From Bremia lactucae (taxonomy: Eukaryota; Oomycota; Peronosporomycetes; Peronosporales; Peronosporaceae), in NCBI RefSeq assembly GCF_004359215.1, contig NC_090616.1:2688296-2752295 (forward strand): a DNA stretch of 64,000 bases, read 5' to 3'. Shown here in pieces: positions 9,512-19,130 of this stretch. A program made the translations under genes and the position numbers. The first letter of the stretch is position 1, and every line of letters starts with the position of its first letter. Under the pieces are notes generated by a model that ran no database searches, was not told the DNA's origin, and worked only from the letters and a program-made list of their open reading frames with translations.

Positions 9512-10896
9512 ATGCCACCTAAAAGGGGCCACGTTGGTGGTTCGTCTGCAAAGACGCTCACTCAACCTCAAACTAAGCGCACGCGCCGCGTTCATTCGCC
9601 GACCACGTCAAATGCTCTAGTCGATTCGCCGACAGCTACTGCTGCTGTCGCGTTGACAGGGCTAAAGGATCCATCCCACTTTAACGGTGAGGATGTTTAT
9701 CCGTCGCTCATTGTCGACTACAATGAGTCGACACCGTTGCCGTCATCTCATAGTAGTGATGCGGACAACGAGCTCATGAGGAAGGATGATGGCGCATTAT
9801 TGCCCATCCAAACTTCTCTCTTGGCTCACAACATTGAGACAGCAATATTTGCAAATGCTGGCTCGTCGTCTACGCTGGAGAGCGCAGCGATCATTAATGA
9901 GAGCGCTGCCCATAAAGGCGCAGCCGCTTCTCCGTTATGTATAACCACAACGCCTTATGCTCAGACCATTATCCATATTGGTTCCGACATAGAGGATTCG
10001 GAGCCTAAAGCTCCGCCGACGACACGTGAACGTGCTCACCCGGTGTCACAAGCCAGTCCTTCAGAACGTGGCTATGTGACGGGTGGCATACCAAAGATGC
10101 CCCCTCCATCTAATTGGCCTCGTTTAAACGGGCCAAGAGCGTCGCTCCTAGAGCGCGCTCTTGCAGACGCACACAAATATTATGGCGTTTTTATGTCATG
10201 GAGGGTCAGGGAAAATCGCTTGGGCGTGTTTTCCCGATCCCGGTCGTGTTGCGTCCAAATGAAATGCCCGACCAATACGAGGCGGAATTCTTGCGCCGCA
10301 TTCATCTGCATTCCGATGCGATGAAATAGCGTCGCAGCGAATTAATTTCGCCCGCTTGCGTGTGAAAGAAATCTTGGGCGGTACTGTACCCCCTGTTTGT
10401 TAGTCCATGGGAGACTAGCAAAGAGGCCTCAGCTGGTGATCCTTTTCATAGGCAGCCATCAAGCCGGGCACATGAATACGTAGGGTATCGATCGGTTCCC
10501 AAGAGTCAAAACTCTTAGGGTAACCTTTTCATCGGACGAGGATCTGATACCTTCGCCTCACGGAGCGGTGGGCAAGCAACGTTCGAACAAGAAAGCGTTG
10601 ATTCCCACCCGCATCCATCAGTGCAGGTCGCGCTCGATAGGAGTGGCATCTCGCCCACCTACTCGCTGCTGACTTACCTTCGTCCGTTCAGTCACAGGCG
10701 TTTAGCGCTGCTGAACGTCGTATTGCGGATCTCGAAAGTCAAGTCTCGCGACTGACCTCGGATCTTGTTGATGTCCGAGCGAAGGCTCGTCAGGGTTATG
10801 AACACCTAAAGACTCGCTTGGACCTTTTCGAGAGGATAATGCTGACGGATCCGCGTTACTCGCGTGATGTCTCTCGCTCTCCAAGTCCTGTTCGTG
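9512..10896 (+). pseudogene. Antisense ORF beside LTR A polypurine tract
   Basis: An ATG at 9512, 131 bp inside the tract of the minus-strand LTR A, opens MPPKRGHVGGSSAK and a Ser/Thr/Ala/Asp-rich tail-like region up to about residue 200. A frameshift near 10190 leads to a conserved block VFPIPVVLRPNEMPDQYEAE and GGTVPP (about 10215-10395). After a degenerate stretch, RRIADLESQVSRLTSDL begins a coiled coil (10710-10890) that ends at the N gap. It is unlike family A gag, so I do not call it gag. It resembles the family B antisense protein in order (disordered N-terminus, IPxVLxPN block, coiled coil). Function unknown. Confidence 0.5.
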
Positions 10897-10901
10897 NNNN
10901 N
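10897..10901. other. Assembly gap, 5 N
   Basis: Five N join the LTR-A-side ORF to family B integrase. The true distance and even the adjacency are not established. Confidence 0.99.
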
Positions 10902-12180
10902 CTACCGAAAGATTCAGCCGGTAACTCCGGTATAGTGGTCTTTGTTGACCGTTTGAGCAAAATGGCTCACTTAGCGGCCGTGCCGGATTCCATTGATGGA
11001 GAGGGTACAGCTAAGCTGTTTATCGATCGCGTGTTTCGACAACATGGTTTGCCAGTGGCAATTGTCTCTGATCGGGATCCCCGTTTCACGGGTAAATTCT
11101 GGAAATCAATTTTCCGAGTGCTTGGCACCAGATTGGATATGTCCACTGCGGACCATCCGCAGACCGATGGTCAAACCGAACGTGTCAATCGCGTCATTGA
11201 AGACGTTTTACGCAGCGTGTGTGCTCAGACACCAAAGCGATGGAGCTCAATGCTCCAGTACTGGAATTTGCGTTAAATAACGCTGTTCATGCCTCTACAG
11301 GCTATACTCCGTTTTATATAAACGGTCTTACCCACCCGCGCGTTCCGTTAACGATACCACTGCGTGGTTCAGGGCTTGGTGGGGGGGGAGTTGGCCGCTA
11401 GGCTGGCTGATATCAGCCCTGTTACCGTTCGGAAACAAGTAAGCGAGTTTCTCGCGACTCGATTTAGTGTCTTAAGTCATGTAAGGGATACGATGGCTGA
11501 TAGCCAAGACAAACAAATAGAACAAGCGGATGCCAAAGGCAGAGGCTGTATTAATTCTTATATGGTCGGAGACCGAGTGTTACTAAACGCTAAGAACCTA
11601 CCTACCAACTTGGTTTCGCGGTCTTCAAGACCAAATTGTGCCCGCGCTTTATTGGACCATTTACGGTCGTGGCCAAGAAGGGCCTAGCTTATACGCTAAA
11701 CCTTCCCAGCAAGCTGCGTACACACCCAGTGCTTTACGTTAGCTTGCTTAAGCCATGTCGGAACCCTTCCCACGTGAACTTGAAGGCGCTTGCGCCGAGA
11801 CAGGCGGTCGTGCCGCAGATTGCTGCATCCTCACCAGGATGTCCAGCTGGACCTCTAAACGAGGCTGCTGACGCTCCAGCGTCAAAAGACGGTTCCGAAC
11901 CGCCTCAAAAGAGCTCTCAACCCGAGGAAGGACCTCACGAAGATGTTGCTCCTCGTGTCGTAGAGCATCAAATGCTTCCGCCGAAATTTCGGCCCCCTCC
12001 CGCGCTGCTTGATGCGCGAGGGGGGGGCTTCAGTTTCATGTGGAGAAACTTTTAAAGGGACGTCGTCGTGAGGGTCAATACCAGTATCTGGTGAAGTGGC
12101 TAGGGTACCCCTCTTCCGAAAACTCTTGGGAACCTATTCGGCAAGATTGCCCACGCCGTTGACGTTTTTAAGCGCCAAGC
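10902..12180 (+). pseudogene. pol: GyB-1 integrase core, C-terminal module and chromodomain
   Basis: Starts inside the DDE core at LPKDSAGNSG. Visible are FVDRLSKMAHLAAVP, the second Asp in IVSDRDPRF and the Glu in TDGQTERVNR, so the first zinc-binding part is missing to the left. Frames then change at about 11275 and 11640. The GPY/F-like CPRFIGPFTVV is followed by a Pro/Ser/Glu-rich tether and a chromodomain (about 12060-12165, YLVKWLGYPSSENSWEP), which in this group targets insertion by binding modified histone tails. Runs of G at 11384 and 12017 are likely slip sites. Confidence 0.85.
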
Positions 12181-12447
12181 TCGGGGTCAACTCGCGTCAC
12201 CACTAAACGTGGGATTAGGTGGATCTAAAGCCTCAGTGCGGCTTCGATTCTTGGTTGTACGGTCGACCGAAGCACTGAAATATCGGCTAGGCCTTTCTTC
12301 GTTTTGTGGCATAAATGCCGAACGTAACTAGCCTTTGGCCTAAAGCTTAGCAAAGTCGAAGCGAAGCTTCCGTTCCAAACGAACATCACCTCTATCCGCA
12401 GACTCTCTGATATTCCAGATATTACGGAGTTTGCGGGCCCGGTGAAC

Positions 12448-13058
12448 CTATTTCACAAATGAGACTTCGTTTTCAGTTCTTGTTTCGTTTAGAAACAAAA
12501 CGATCGGAATTTCCCTCATGGAGGTCACCGAAGCCACACGGGCTTGATCACGTAAACGCGTCAGATACTGGCTTCGCGTCATTACCTTCGGCGTAAGGTA
12601 TTGCTCATGAAGAGCGTCGCGAGCAGCGATCTCCTCCGGCATCCTCGCCGAGTCACCAGAGATCCAGATGGCCAAGCTATGACCCGCTATCTCTTCGAGA
12701 CGCTCGTCCGCACTAAGCGGAGTGAATCTATATTCACTATGAGCCTTAGTTTCGCTATTTCGGTAGCTCGACGACGAGCTCTTTCCTCTATGAGGGTTAT
12801 CTGCTCTTGCTCTTCATCGAGCGGACTCGTAATGGTGTTGGACTCAGGGTCCCGTGTCCTGCTCAATGCGGTTAAGACATCAGCGGCATCACGTTCTGGG
12901 AACGGATTCGGGGCTCGCCGACGTTCGTCGGGAGGAGAAGGCGTGAGCGAACGCCGCTCTTTTTCCTCCTCCTTTGATTGAGAGTGACTTTCAAATTCCA
13001 CCATTCCCTCATCGTCGAAGAAGGTGCTCAAAGTCTGTGACTCACGCTTAATTGTCAT
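12448..13058 (-). pseudogene. Antisense ORF of GyB-1
   Basis: Reads against the element between chromodomain and 3' LTR. The ATG at 13058 lies 111 bp from the polypurine tract, the same distance as in the copy at 28212. The N-terminal part is acidic and rich in Glu, Arg and Ser (MTIKRESQTLSTF, EEEKERRSL), then helical (EEQEQITLIEERARRR). A single-base deletion near 12745 shifts the frame. It continues WISGDSARMPEEIAARDAL, LTPKVMTRSQYLTRLRDQA and the block REIPIVLFLNETR to a stop at 12448. Where the other copy has in-frame stops, this one has Glu codons. No known family was recognised. Confidence 0.6.
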
Positions 13059-13157
13059 TAGATAAAGAAATTGAAAACTCAACCAAACGGTTAGCTGTTT
13101 AGGTTCCAACCTCAAAGAGGAAATGCAGCGAATGTTGTCACTCGGTGTCAATAGTCT

Positions 13158-13169
13158 GATGGGGGAGGG
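13158..13169 (+). promoter_or_regulatory. GyB-1 polypurine tract
   Basis: GATGGGGGAGGG directly precedes the 3' LTR and would prime plus-strand DNA synthesis. The same tract is beside the LTR at 28100 on the minus strand. Confidence 0.8.
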
Positions 13170-13659
13170 TGTAATGGGGCACAACTGGGTTGGAGAACCG
13201 TTGTTGTGGTACATTTACTTTATCGGTAGAATACCCTTTTATCTAATTTTAGAGTAGTTGGTTACTTAAATTCCATTTATTATGGGTAATAAATGTGGTC
13301 GCCGCCAGATATGAATCTGGTGGCCAAAATCTATTTTTAATTAGCTAGGTAAGGTTTTTAGATTTAAATAATCAATCAAATAAAGTTCAGTTCTTCTTTT
13401 GATCTTAAAGCGTTAAATGCCTTCCTTAGGGCTTGCGCAATGATCTGTAAGAGATAGAAGCCTTTCTAAGGTATATTCTCTTGGGCACTAGTTGCCACTT
13501 GGTTCTACGAACCCCTGAATCCCTTGAACTAGGATTCCTTAAGCTTTGATAGCTTGTACGACTCCCTGAGTTGTTAAACCCATTAGTTCAATAGAACTAA
13601 GTGACTCTCTGAGTCTGAAAGTCTTCCTCTTACTTTAGGAGCGAGGTAGCTCCGCTACA
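13170..13659 (+). repeat. GyB-1 3' LTR
   Basis: 490 bp, same length as the 5' LTR. It is followed by CACCG and then LINE sequence instead of a primer site, as expected for a 3' LTR. The conserved hairpin here has one weakened pair (ATCTGGTGG). Confidence 0.88.
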
Positions 13660-15059
13660 CACCGAGTCAGGCAAGCGTGGAATACTGGCTCTGGACATGT
13701 CTTGCGGTGCAGCGTCTGTGAGAGCATGTACTAGCTCCATGGGCAGCGATCTGCAACATCCAGCGGCAGATGCTTAGAGGATCACCGCACAAACACACAC
13801 TTGAGGGTGTTGCTATAGCTCCAGCGAGATCAATACTGCCGCAAGAGCAACGTCGGGACGTAAAAAAATAAATTATTGTTATTAATTTATTTTTGAATGC
13901 TTGGACGCGCTACCGGCAGTGATCAAGCACACGTAGGCTGGTGGTACAGTTACTGCGATGCACTGCTTCTGGCTTTGGCATATAGGTCTTTGGAGCTCTC
14001 CGTCGTGCCTACCAGACGGCGCTTTCTTGTTAGTTGCCGAGGAATAATGTTCTTCCGCGTATCCCGTCGTGCCGTGCCGGCCCAGCAGTGCACGAGACCG
14101 GATACTCCTGACCTCGCATGAACTGTACGGGAGAATGCTGTTGGGGAGTTGTAGCATGAACATCTATGTCTTCAATGGATCGCACATGTCTTGTCTCTGG
14201 AGCGTTGTCGTTGCGGCTGAGCTGCCGAACGTGTACTTGCGAGCGCAGCACCCACTCCTTTTTCTGGCGTCCGACCTTCGGGGTAGACGATGGCTCTCTC
14301 TTCTTGATCCGGTCTTGCAAGTATCCATGGATAGGTCAAGATGAGTGCAGCACAAAGTCGTTTGAACTGGCTCGCGTGTTCGCTGCCAAGTGGATACGAC
14401 CTTCGTACTGGTGCGAATGCAATGGATCCTGGTGCCAACCACTTCAACGTAATCAAGCCTACGATCCGCCGTTCACCGTCGCAGTCAGTCCAGTCCGAGA
14501 CCTCAAGCGTCTTCTTCTTTGTCTGCCAGAGCGCGCCTGGCGACGCTACGTCGACCGACGAGATCCAGTCCGAGACCGCCTGTCCAAATGCGTCATTCTG
14601 TTGCTTCAGTAGCGTAAACGCCATCTCGCGTGTTGCGTCATCGAGCGAAACTACGAGCTCTTCCCGGCTCCATCTCGCTCGTTTCATCGCTCTTGACAGC
14701 TCCGCCGCGAGTAGCGCCATCGTCCGCATTACCGCACTATCCTTCTGTGTGGCAAAGGCAAACCTCATGACAGCTTCGCCTGTGTCCCATAGCGTGTTGC
14801 ACATGTGAGGTTTTGCCGGATGCGCATGTGCATTGGCGTAATGCACGAACCATATCCTAAAACAATATAGCACGGATCTGTCTGTGTTCAGTGCTGTGCC
14901 CGGCCGCCAACGCCGCCACGGTTTTGCCCGCTAGATTTAGAAGCTCTATGCGAACGTGCAGGATTCCGGTGCCGCCGTAAGCTTGTGGCAGCTCCGCTAG
15001 CTTCTCCCGCACCCATGCCCTCTTGGTTCGTCGCTATCTCGATCCCCAGATGAACGTCT
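13660..15059 (-). pseudogene. LINE region between RT and RNase H
   Basis: Minus-strand LINE sequence continuing from the RT. The frame at 14873-14172 (233 codons) is open and begins near a Cys/His stretch (HPAKPHMC), followed by a helical segment TGEAVMRFAFATQKDSAVM. No domain is recognised, but its position between RT and RNase H fits the connector of ORF2 in RNase H-bearing LINEs. 13660-14172 is degenerate and contains an AT-rich imperfect palindrome at about 13862-13893. Confidence 0.55.
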
Positions 15060-15063
15060 TACT

Positions 15064-15131
15064 CATTTTGTGCAGTTCATGGATTCATCCCTTCCAAGGA
15101 TGAGGTCGGGGTTCGATTCCCCGACGGCGCA
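15064..15131 (+). tRNA. tRNA-Gly(UCC)-like remnant, 5' part degraded
   Basis: The 3' two thirds of a tRNA are clear: anticodon stem CATCC/GGATG (15086-15090, 15098-15102) with 7-base loop CTTCCAA giving anticodon TCC. They continue with a 4-base variable loop, T stem CGGGG/CCCCG with loop TTCGATT, acceptor strand ACGGCGC and discriminator A (15131). The matching 5' acceptor strand GCGCCGT is absent and the D arm is irregular, so it cannot fold as a tRNA. It may be a tRNA pseudogene or a tRNA-derived SINE head inserted in the LINE. Confidence 0.55.
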
Positions 15132-15135
15132 TCGG

Positions 15136-16315
15136 TCAATCATTGGTTCGCATTTTACAGAAATTATTGTCATTAATTAATGCAAGCTTGTGATATTTTG
15201 AGTATTGAAATTTAACTTTTACAGAAATTATTGTCATTAATTTAATTTCCTGACGGCGCATTTCCTGACGGCGCATTGGTGCTTGTGGATGGCCAGTCGT
15301 GTCGAGCCAAAAATAGATTTTCGTAAACATGATTGCTCTGGTGACCTCGGCGTGTAGCGAGACAGAGTACGTCGTAGCCTTCGCCAGTACGACCCGTGCC
15401 GCAGGGGCGCATATGCACACGTCCCAGTTTTCGACATTCGCCGCGTGATGACCCACTTGCACCCCCAGGTACCTGGTACTGTCATGTTCAGGGAGCGTTG
15501 CTGACTTGAACATCGCGGCATTGTCTTACGTCGGCGCTTTCGCTAGTGCAGCCCCGACGAGGATAAATTTCGAGGCGTCACTCTTAAACTAGACGCATTT
15601 TCGAATGCTGCCAATAGCGTCATGATCTCCTCACACTCGCTGGCGCCTCGCAGGTAAACGCAGTGTCATCTGCGTACGAAGCAACGTTGAGAGCCAGTTG
15701 CGGAGACGGGCTAATGTAGATTCCTTCCAGCTTTGCGGACGCGTCTGCAGCGTCGCAGAGTGATGTTAGCTCGATAACAAACAGCACGGGAGCCAGTAAG
15801 CATCCTTGACGAATGCTTGTGGTGACCGGCACCATTTGGGACTCCTCTCCTTTGAATATGAACCGGCATCTTGTGTCTGAATGCATTGCTTCGATCAATA
15901 TCACGAAAAGAGCTGGGAAGCCCATTTGTGTAAGCACGTGCAGCAGAAAGTCGCGTCTTAGCGAGTCATAAGCTTTCGCAAAGTCATCAAATAGGACGAG
16001 CGCCGTGTCAGGCACTGTCCCACGCTTGACAAGAGCTCTCACCGCGTAGAACAAATCCAGGGGCTGGTTGATATCGCGCCCTGGTACAAAGCCGTATTGG
16101 CGCTTGTGGATAATCTGTGCGGTGTGCTTCCGCACTCGATACGCCAGTACCTTCATTAACGCCTTGTAATCCGTGCATAGTAGGGCTATGAGGCGGAAGT
16201 CAAGGGGCTGTTGTGCTCCACGTGTCTTCTTGATACAGAGAATTGACGACGCTCGAAACGACGCCGGGAACGTGGAATGTCGCCACTAGAGGCTGTACAG
16301 GTCTGTGAGGAAAAG
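15136..16315 (-). pseudogene. LINE reverse transcriptase
   Basis: A non-LTR RT of the RVT_1 type. Reading 5' to 3': CIKKTRGAQQPLDFRLIALL (about 16255-16190), QYGFVPGRD, FDDFAKAYDSL (RT motif A), IRQGCLLAPVLF and YADDTAF, whose catalytic YADD lies at 15665-15676. After a frame change, RYLGVQVGHH (15513 leftwards) marks the thumb. It would reverse-transcribe its own RNA at nicked target DNA. The 5' part of ORF2, including the endonuclease, is not seen, since LTR F begins at 16316. The longest open piece is 178 codons. Confidence 0.88.
15158..15276. repeat. Short direct repeats around the tRNA remnant
   Basis: ACAGAAATTATTGTCATTAA occurs at about 15157 and 15221. TTCCTGACGGCGCA occurs twice in a row at about 15247-15275. 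GACGGCGCA is also the 3' end of the tRNA remnant. The pattern suggests local duplication or tandem integration of a small tRNA-derived unit. Confidence 0.5.
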
Positions 16316-16828
16316 TGTAACGGAGCACCTTTCACTAGTACTGATAAGTACTAGTTAATCTTGCACTGATTACAATGTAGGTGAGGTGCCTCGAAACTTC
16401 ACGTATACAAGGGAACAGAGGAAGGTATCTAAGTAGCTAAGGGGCTTTAGCTATCAAAGGTAATTCAAAGGATTATGATTAGGGAAAAGTAAAACTGAAT
16501 TAATATATTTAGTTTTCTGCGTAACTATCTTCTATCTACTACTGGACATGTTACATTATTAACTAGCTAAGTATGGCGCATCCTAGCGCCACGCACAATC
16601 TTGTCTTATAAACGATTGGCGGGGTTGGTTAAGACTGAAATCAACCAGTAAATATAGCTAATGTCTGATTGCATCAATAATAACCGATTTGGAATACTGG
16701 AGCTATTTAAGTCAACATTAATAAAGATAATAATTTTGTACTTCTTTATTTATTTCCTCTCATAGAAAATAAAATTTGTTATTCCTTTTATAGGAATTGA
16801 TACTTATGTAACTGGACACCCCGTTACA
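16316..16828 (-). repeat. LTR F, 3' LTR of a minus-strand gypsy element
   Basis: 513 bp between TGTAACGGGGTGTCC (minus-strand start at 16828) and GCTCCGTTACA. The plus strand next to it reads TCACCCCCCCCCTT (16829-16842), a polypurine tract on the minus strand, so the element's interior lies to the right. Its left edge is in LINE sequence. A fragment of the same LTR is at 41063-41149. Confidence 0.75.
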
Positions 16829-16973
16829 TCACCCCCCCCCTTAACCAACAGTCACTATAGTGACTGATATAGGGTGACATGAAATACTATTATGTCTTTC
16901 CCTGTAATTTTGCATGATTGTTCTAATCAAAATACTAATTTTATTTTCATTAATTGATTTGACCAAAATCAAC

Positions 16974-17475
16974 ATGGCGACTAACAAGTCTGTGTCCGCG
17001 TGGGCCGTGAGGCCGCAAAGCTGGCAGCTGCACGGATCAGTGCAGCTGTTGGTAATGCAAATGTTTCAGTAGACGCTATTACGTCTACTGCGGGGAATAC
17101 GTCACCTCCTACTCCAACTGTAGGTGACTGGAATATGTCATCTGCTGATGACATTGCAGGTGACGTGACAAGTCACCTGCTACACCAATTGTAGGTGACT
17201 GGACCAAGTCACCGGCATCGCCCGACTCAGTGTCTACTGTAAAGGCCTCCGGATCACTCGGGGTTAAGTCCATTAAACCTTTGGGCTCTAACGTGATAAT
17301 CAGAGAGGTGTCGACAAGGTTGTTCGACTCGTCGGACCTCTTCGGTGTGGAGTCATCGTCAGATGACTCCGTGGGCGATGACCACTCTGGCGATCGTGAT
17401 ATGCGTCACCAGGAACTAAGTGGTCGCAAAGGGAAGAGTACTGCTGGTGGTGCGAGTTTGCAGGAGCGATTCTAG
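16974..17475 (+). pseudogene. ORF beside the LTR F polypurine tract (antisense to the element)
   Basis: An ATG at 16974, 145 bp from the tract, opens MATNKSVSAW. Single-base shifts then lead through AAKLAAARISAAVGNANVSV and Thr/Asp/Ser-rich sequence to GVESSSDDSVGDDHSGD and a stop at 17475. It lies on the strand opposite to that expected for gag-pol of the element owning LTR F, in the same place as the antisense ORF of family B. Composition (acidic, Ser-rich, disordered) fits that protein's N-terminus. LTR E truncates it at 17579. Function unknown. Confidence 0.4.
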
Positions 17476-17578
17476 GGATCGCTCCAAAGGAAGAAGTTAA
17501 CGTTAACAAGAGCTAACAGGAGAGAGACTGCAATACGGCGCGGTGTGATCCTGAAAGAGGCCTTGGTTGCCCTCTAAG

Positions 17579-18018
17579 TGTAACGGGGTGTATCGTTACA
17601 TTAAATTGACACTTAAAGGTTGTTAATTACTAAATTATCTAAAAGGCAGATAATATTTGGAGAATATTACCATACGTAGTAACATTCGAAAAGCTTATTC
17701 ATTGGTACATATAAGCCTTTTTATCTACTTGCTCCGCGGTCCAGTCAGCACTGGACGCGCGCAAAGAGAGAGACAGTTTATACTTTATTACATGTTTTGT
17801 ATTAGTATAAAATTAAGTTAGTAGAAAATAGATAGAAACAGAAGAACTTAATTGTATTAATACAGTTTACTTTTAACCTTCTTTAAAGCAAGTGTTTTAA
17901 TGACAGTCTTTCTCTGTACGTACATGTGTACGTGAAGTGACGTGTGGCACCACTCGCACTGAAGCAGTGCGAAGTGGACTTGTACTGAAGCAGTACAAGT
18001 CGGCAGTGCCCCGTTACA
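17579..18018 (+). repeat. GyE-1 5' LTR
   Basis: 440 bp with perfect 10-bp terminal inverted repeats, TGTAACGGGG and CCCCGTTACA. Two adjacent hairpins with AAG loops lie near its end (17954-17972 and 17978-18000). The following primer site reads AGGAAGCACTTTGTAG where GyE-2 has TGGTAGCACTTTGTAG, so it is mutated. Confidence 0.87.
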
Positions 18019-18058
18019 CCAGGAAGCACTTTGTAGGACCAAAGTTTTATCATCTAAC

Positions 18059-19130
18059 ATGGACATGTTAGATAATAATGATAATACGCATCACGTTTGC
18101 GTGATAGCTTCTTCTTCTAAGTAACATAGAAAGGAGTGCGGTCGAACGAATGAGTTCGGCCGTAGGGAACGATGCCATCCTGGCCATGCTGTTCGGTTTG
18201 GATAGAGATGCCCTCCACCCCCATTCAGCGATCGCCAAGTTTATACAACATGAACTTGACGAGGCGAAAGAGATCGTAGCCTTGCTTAATCAGCAAATTG
18301 AGATTGCAGCAGGTACAGACCCCTGTACCTTGGATGACACACACGCGTCGTCCGATATACTCAAAGATAGACATCTCTAAGTATAGGGGAGTAAAAGTGG
18401 ACTCCCTTTTGAGGTGGTTCGTCGAGTTGGACGATGCGAAAAGGGCACGTCACATCATCGACGAGCAAATGCAAGTTGCACTTGCTCAATCAAACTGGCG
18501 GGTCGTGCCTTTACTTGAACACTAAGCCTTAAGTTGCGCGATCCATATGTCTTTGGTCGCAAGATGCTTTTAAAGCCCGGCCAAACACACATTTGAACCG
18601 CCTAGGGCTGAGTTCAGAGCTCGATCAGAGCTATTGAAAGTCAAGCAAGGCAAGCGTGATGTTCAAGCTTATGCCCACACCAAACGACTCTTAGCGAGTT
18701 GTATCACGAAAACCCAGTTCAGGAACACACGTTAATTACGGTGTTCATGCAAGGTCTTAAAGATGGTTCCGTAAAGACCCATCATTTCCGCTTGGAACTG
18801 GATATGCTTGAAGAAGCAGTATCCGTTGCGGAACAGGAGGACCTTAGCTTGAAATAGGCTCAAGCTAGTTCGTCATCGTATCTTCCTCCGAGACGACAAA
18901 AGCTTGAAGGTCCAGAAGCTATGGACCTCTCTTACGTCGAAAGCGAGAGACCTCGCTTTTTGAACAATAAGCGATTGCAGAGATGCAATCGCTGCCAAAA
19001 CCTAGGACACTACGCTCATGAGTGTAGTGCCCCACGCCAAGCACCGAAAGGTACTGAACGTAATTTTGGACCGTATGCCAAAAAGGGCAACGGTCGCGGG
19101 TCCGACGTTGTTGCGAAATCGCAACAGTGA
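18059..19130 (+). pseudogene. gag: GyE-1 gag
   Basis: Begins at ATG 18059 (MDMLDNNDNTHHV) and needs about five frame changes. Recognisable blocks are LAMLFGLDRDALH, DISKYRGVKVDSLLRWFVEL (capsid) and FEPPRAEFRARSELLKVKQG. A final frame (18921-19130) has PMDLSYVES-like sequence and an intact CCHC knuckle CNRCQNLGHYAHEC at 18984-19025. The equivalent capsid blocks occur in GyE-2. The knuckle would bind RNA in virus-like particles, but the polyprotein cannot be made from this copy. Confidence 0.82.

Larger units (their letters stand above)
6333..9555. repeat. Composite segment, copy 1 (partner 36822-40042)
   Basis: A block of about 3.2 kb made of an LTR E end (6333-6455), minus-strand element D (6456-9079), an LTR A fragment (9080-9380) and the first 44 bp of an ORF (9512-9555). 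The partner contains the same internal junctions with only scattered substitutions and single-base length changes (offset 30487-30489). Independent insertions would not share junctions, so the block was copied as a unit. Confidence 0.88.
3460..13659 (+). mobile_element. GyB-1: gypsy family B insertion in a LINE
   Basis: Two LTRs of 490 bp (3460-3949 and 13170-13659) in the same orientation flank the element. The 5 bp before the first LTR (3455-3459) and after the second (13660-13664) are both CACCG, the target duplication expected of Ty3/gypsy integrase. A primer site follows the 5' LTR and a GGGGGAGGG polypurine tract precedes the 3' LTR. At 10.2 kb it is longer than the related 7.25-kb copy at 27616-34866, because 6333-10896 is foreign sequence. 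The family's RT and RNase H are missing here. Confidence 0.85.

Noticed and set aside
11384..11395. Possible programmed frameshift at a G run in GyB-1 integrase
   Set aside because: The same position in the other copies has run-length changes, and frames elsewhere are broken at random, so slippage mutation or sequencing error is a simpler explanation.
12601..12981. Plus-strand open frame of 126 codons after the GyB-1 chromodomain
   Set aside because: It mirrors the minus-strand antisense ORF, which has the better protein character and a matching copy at 28.2 kb; low-complexity Ser/Arg content follows from the reverse of Glu/Arg codons.
13862..13893. AT-rich imperfect palindrome as a MITE
   Set aside because: Only about 30 bp long, with no target duplication seen and no internal sequence.
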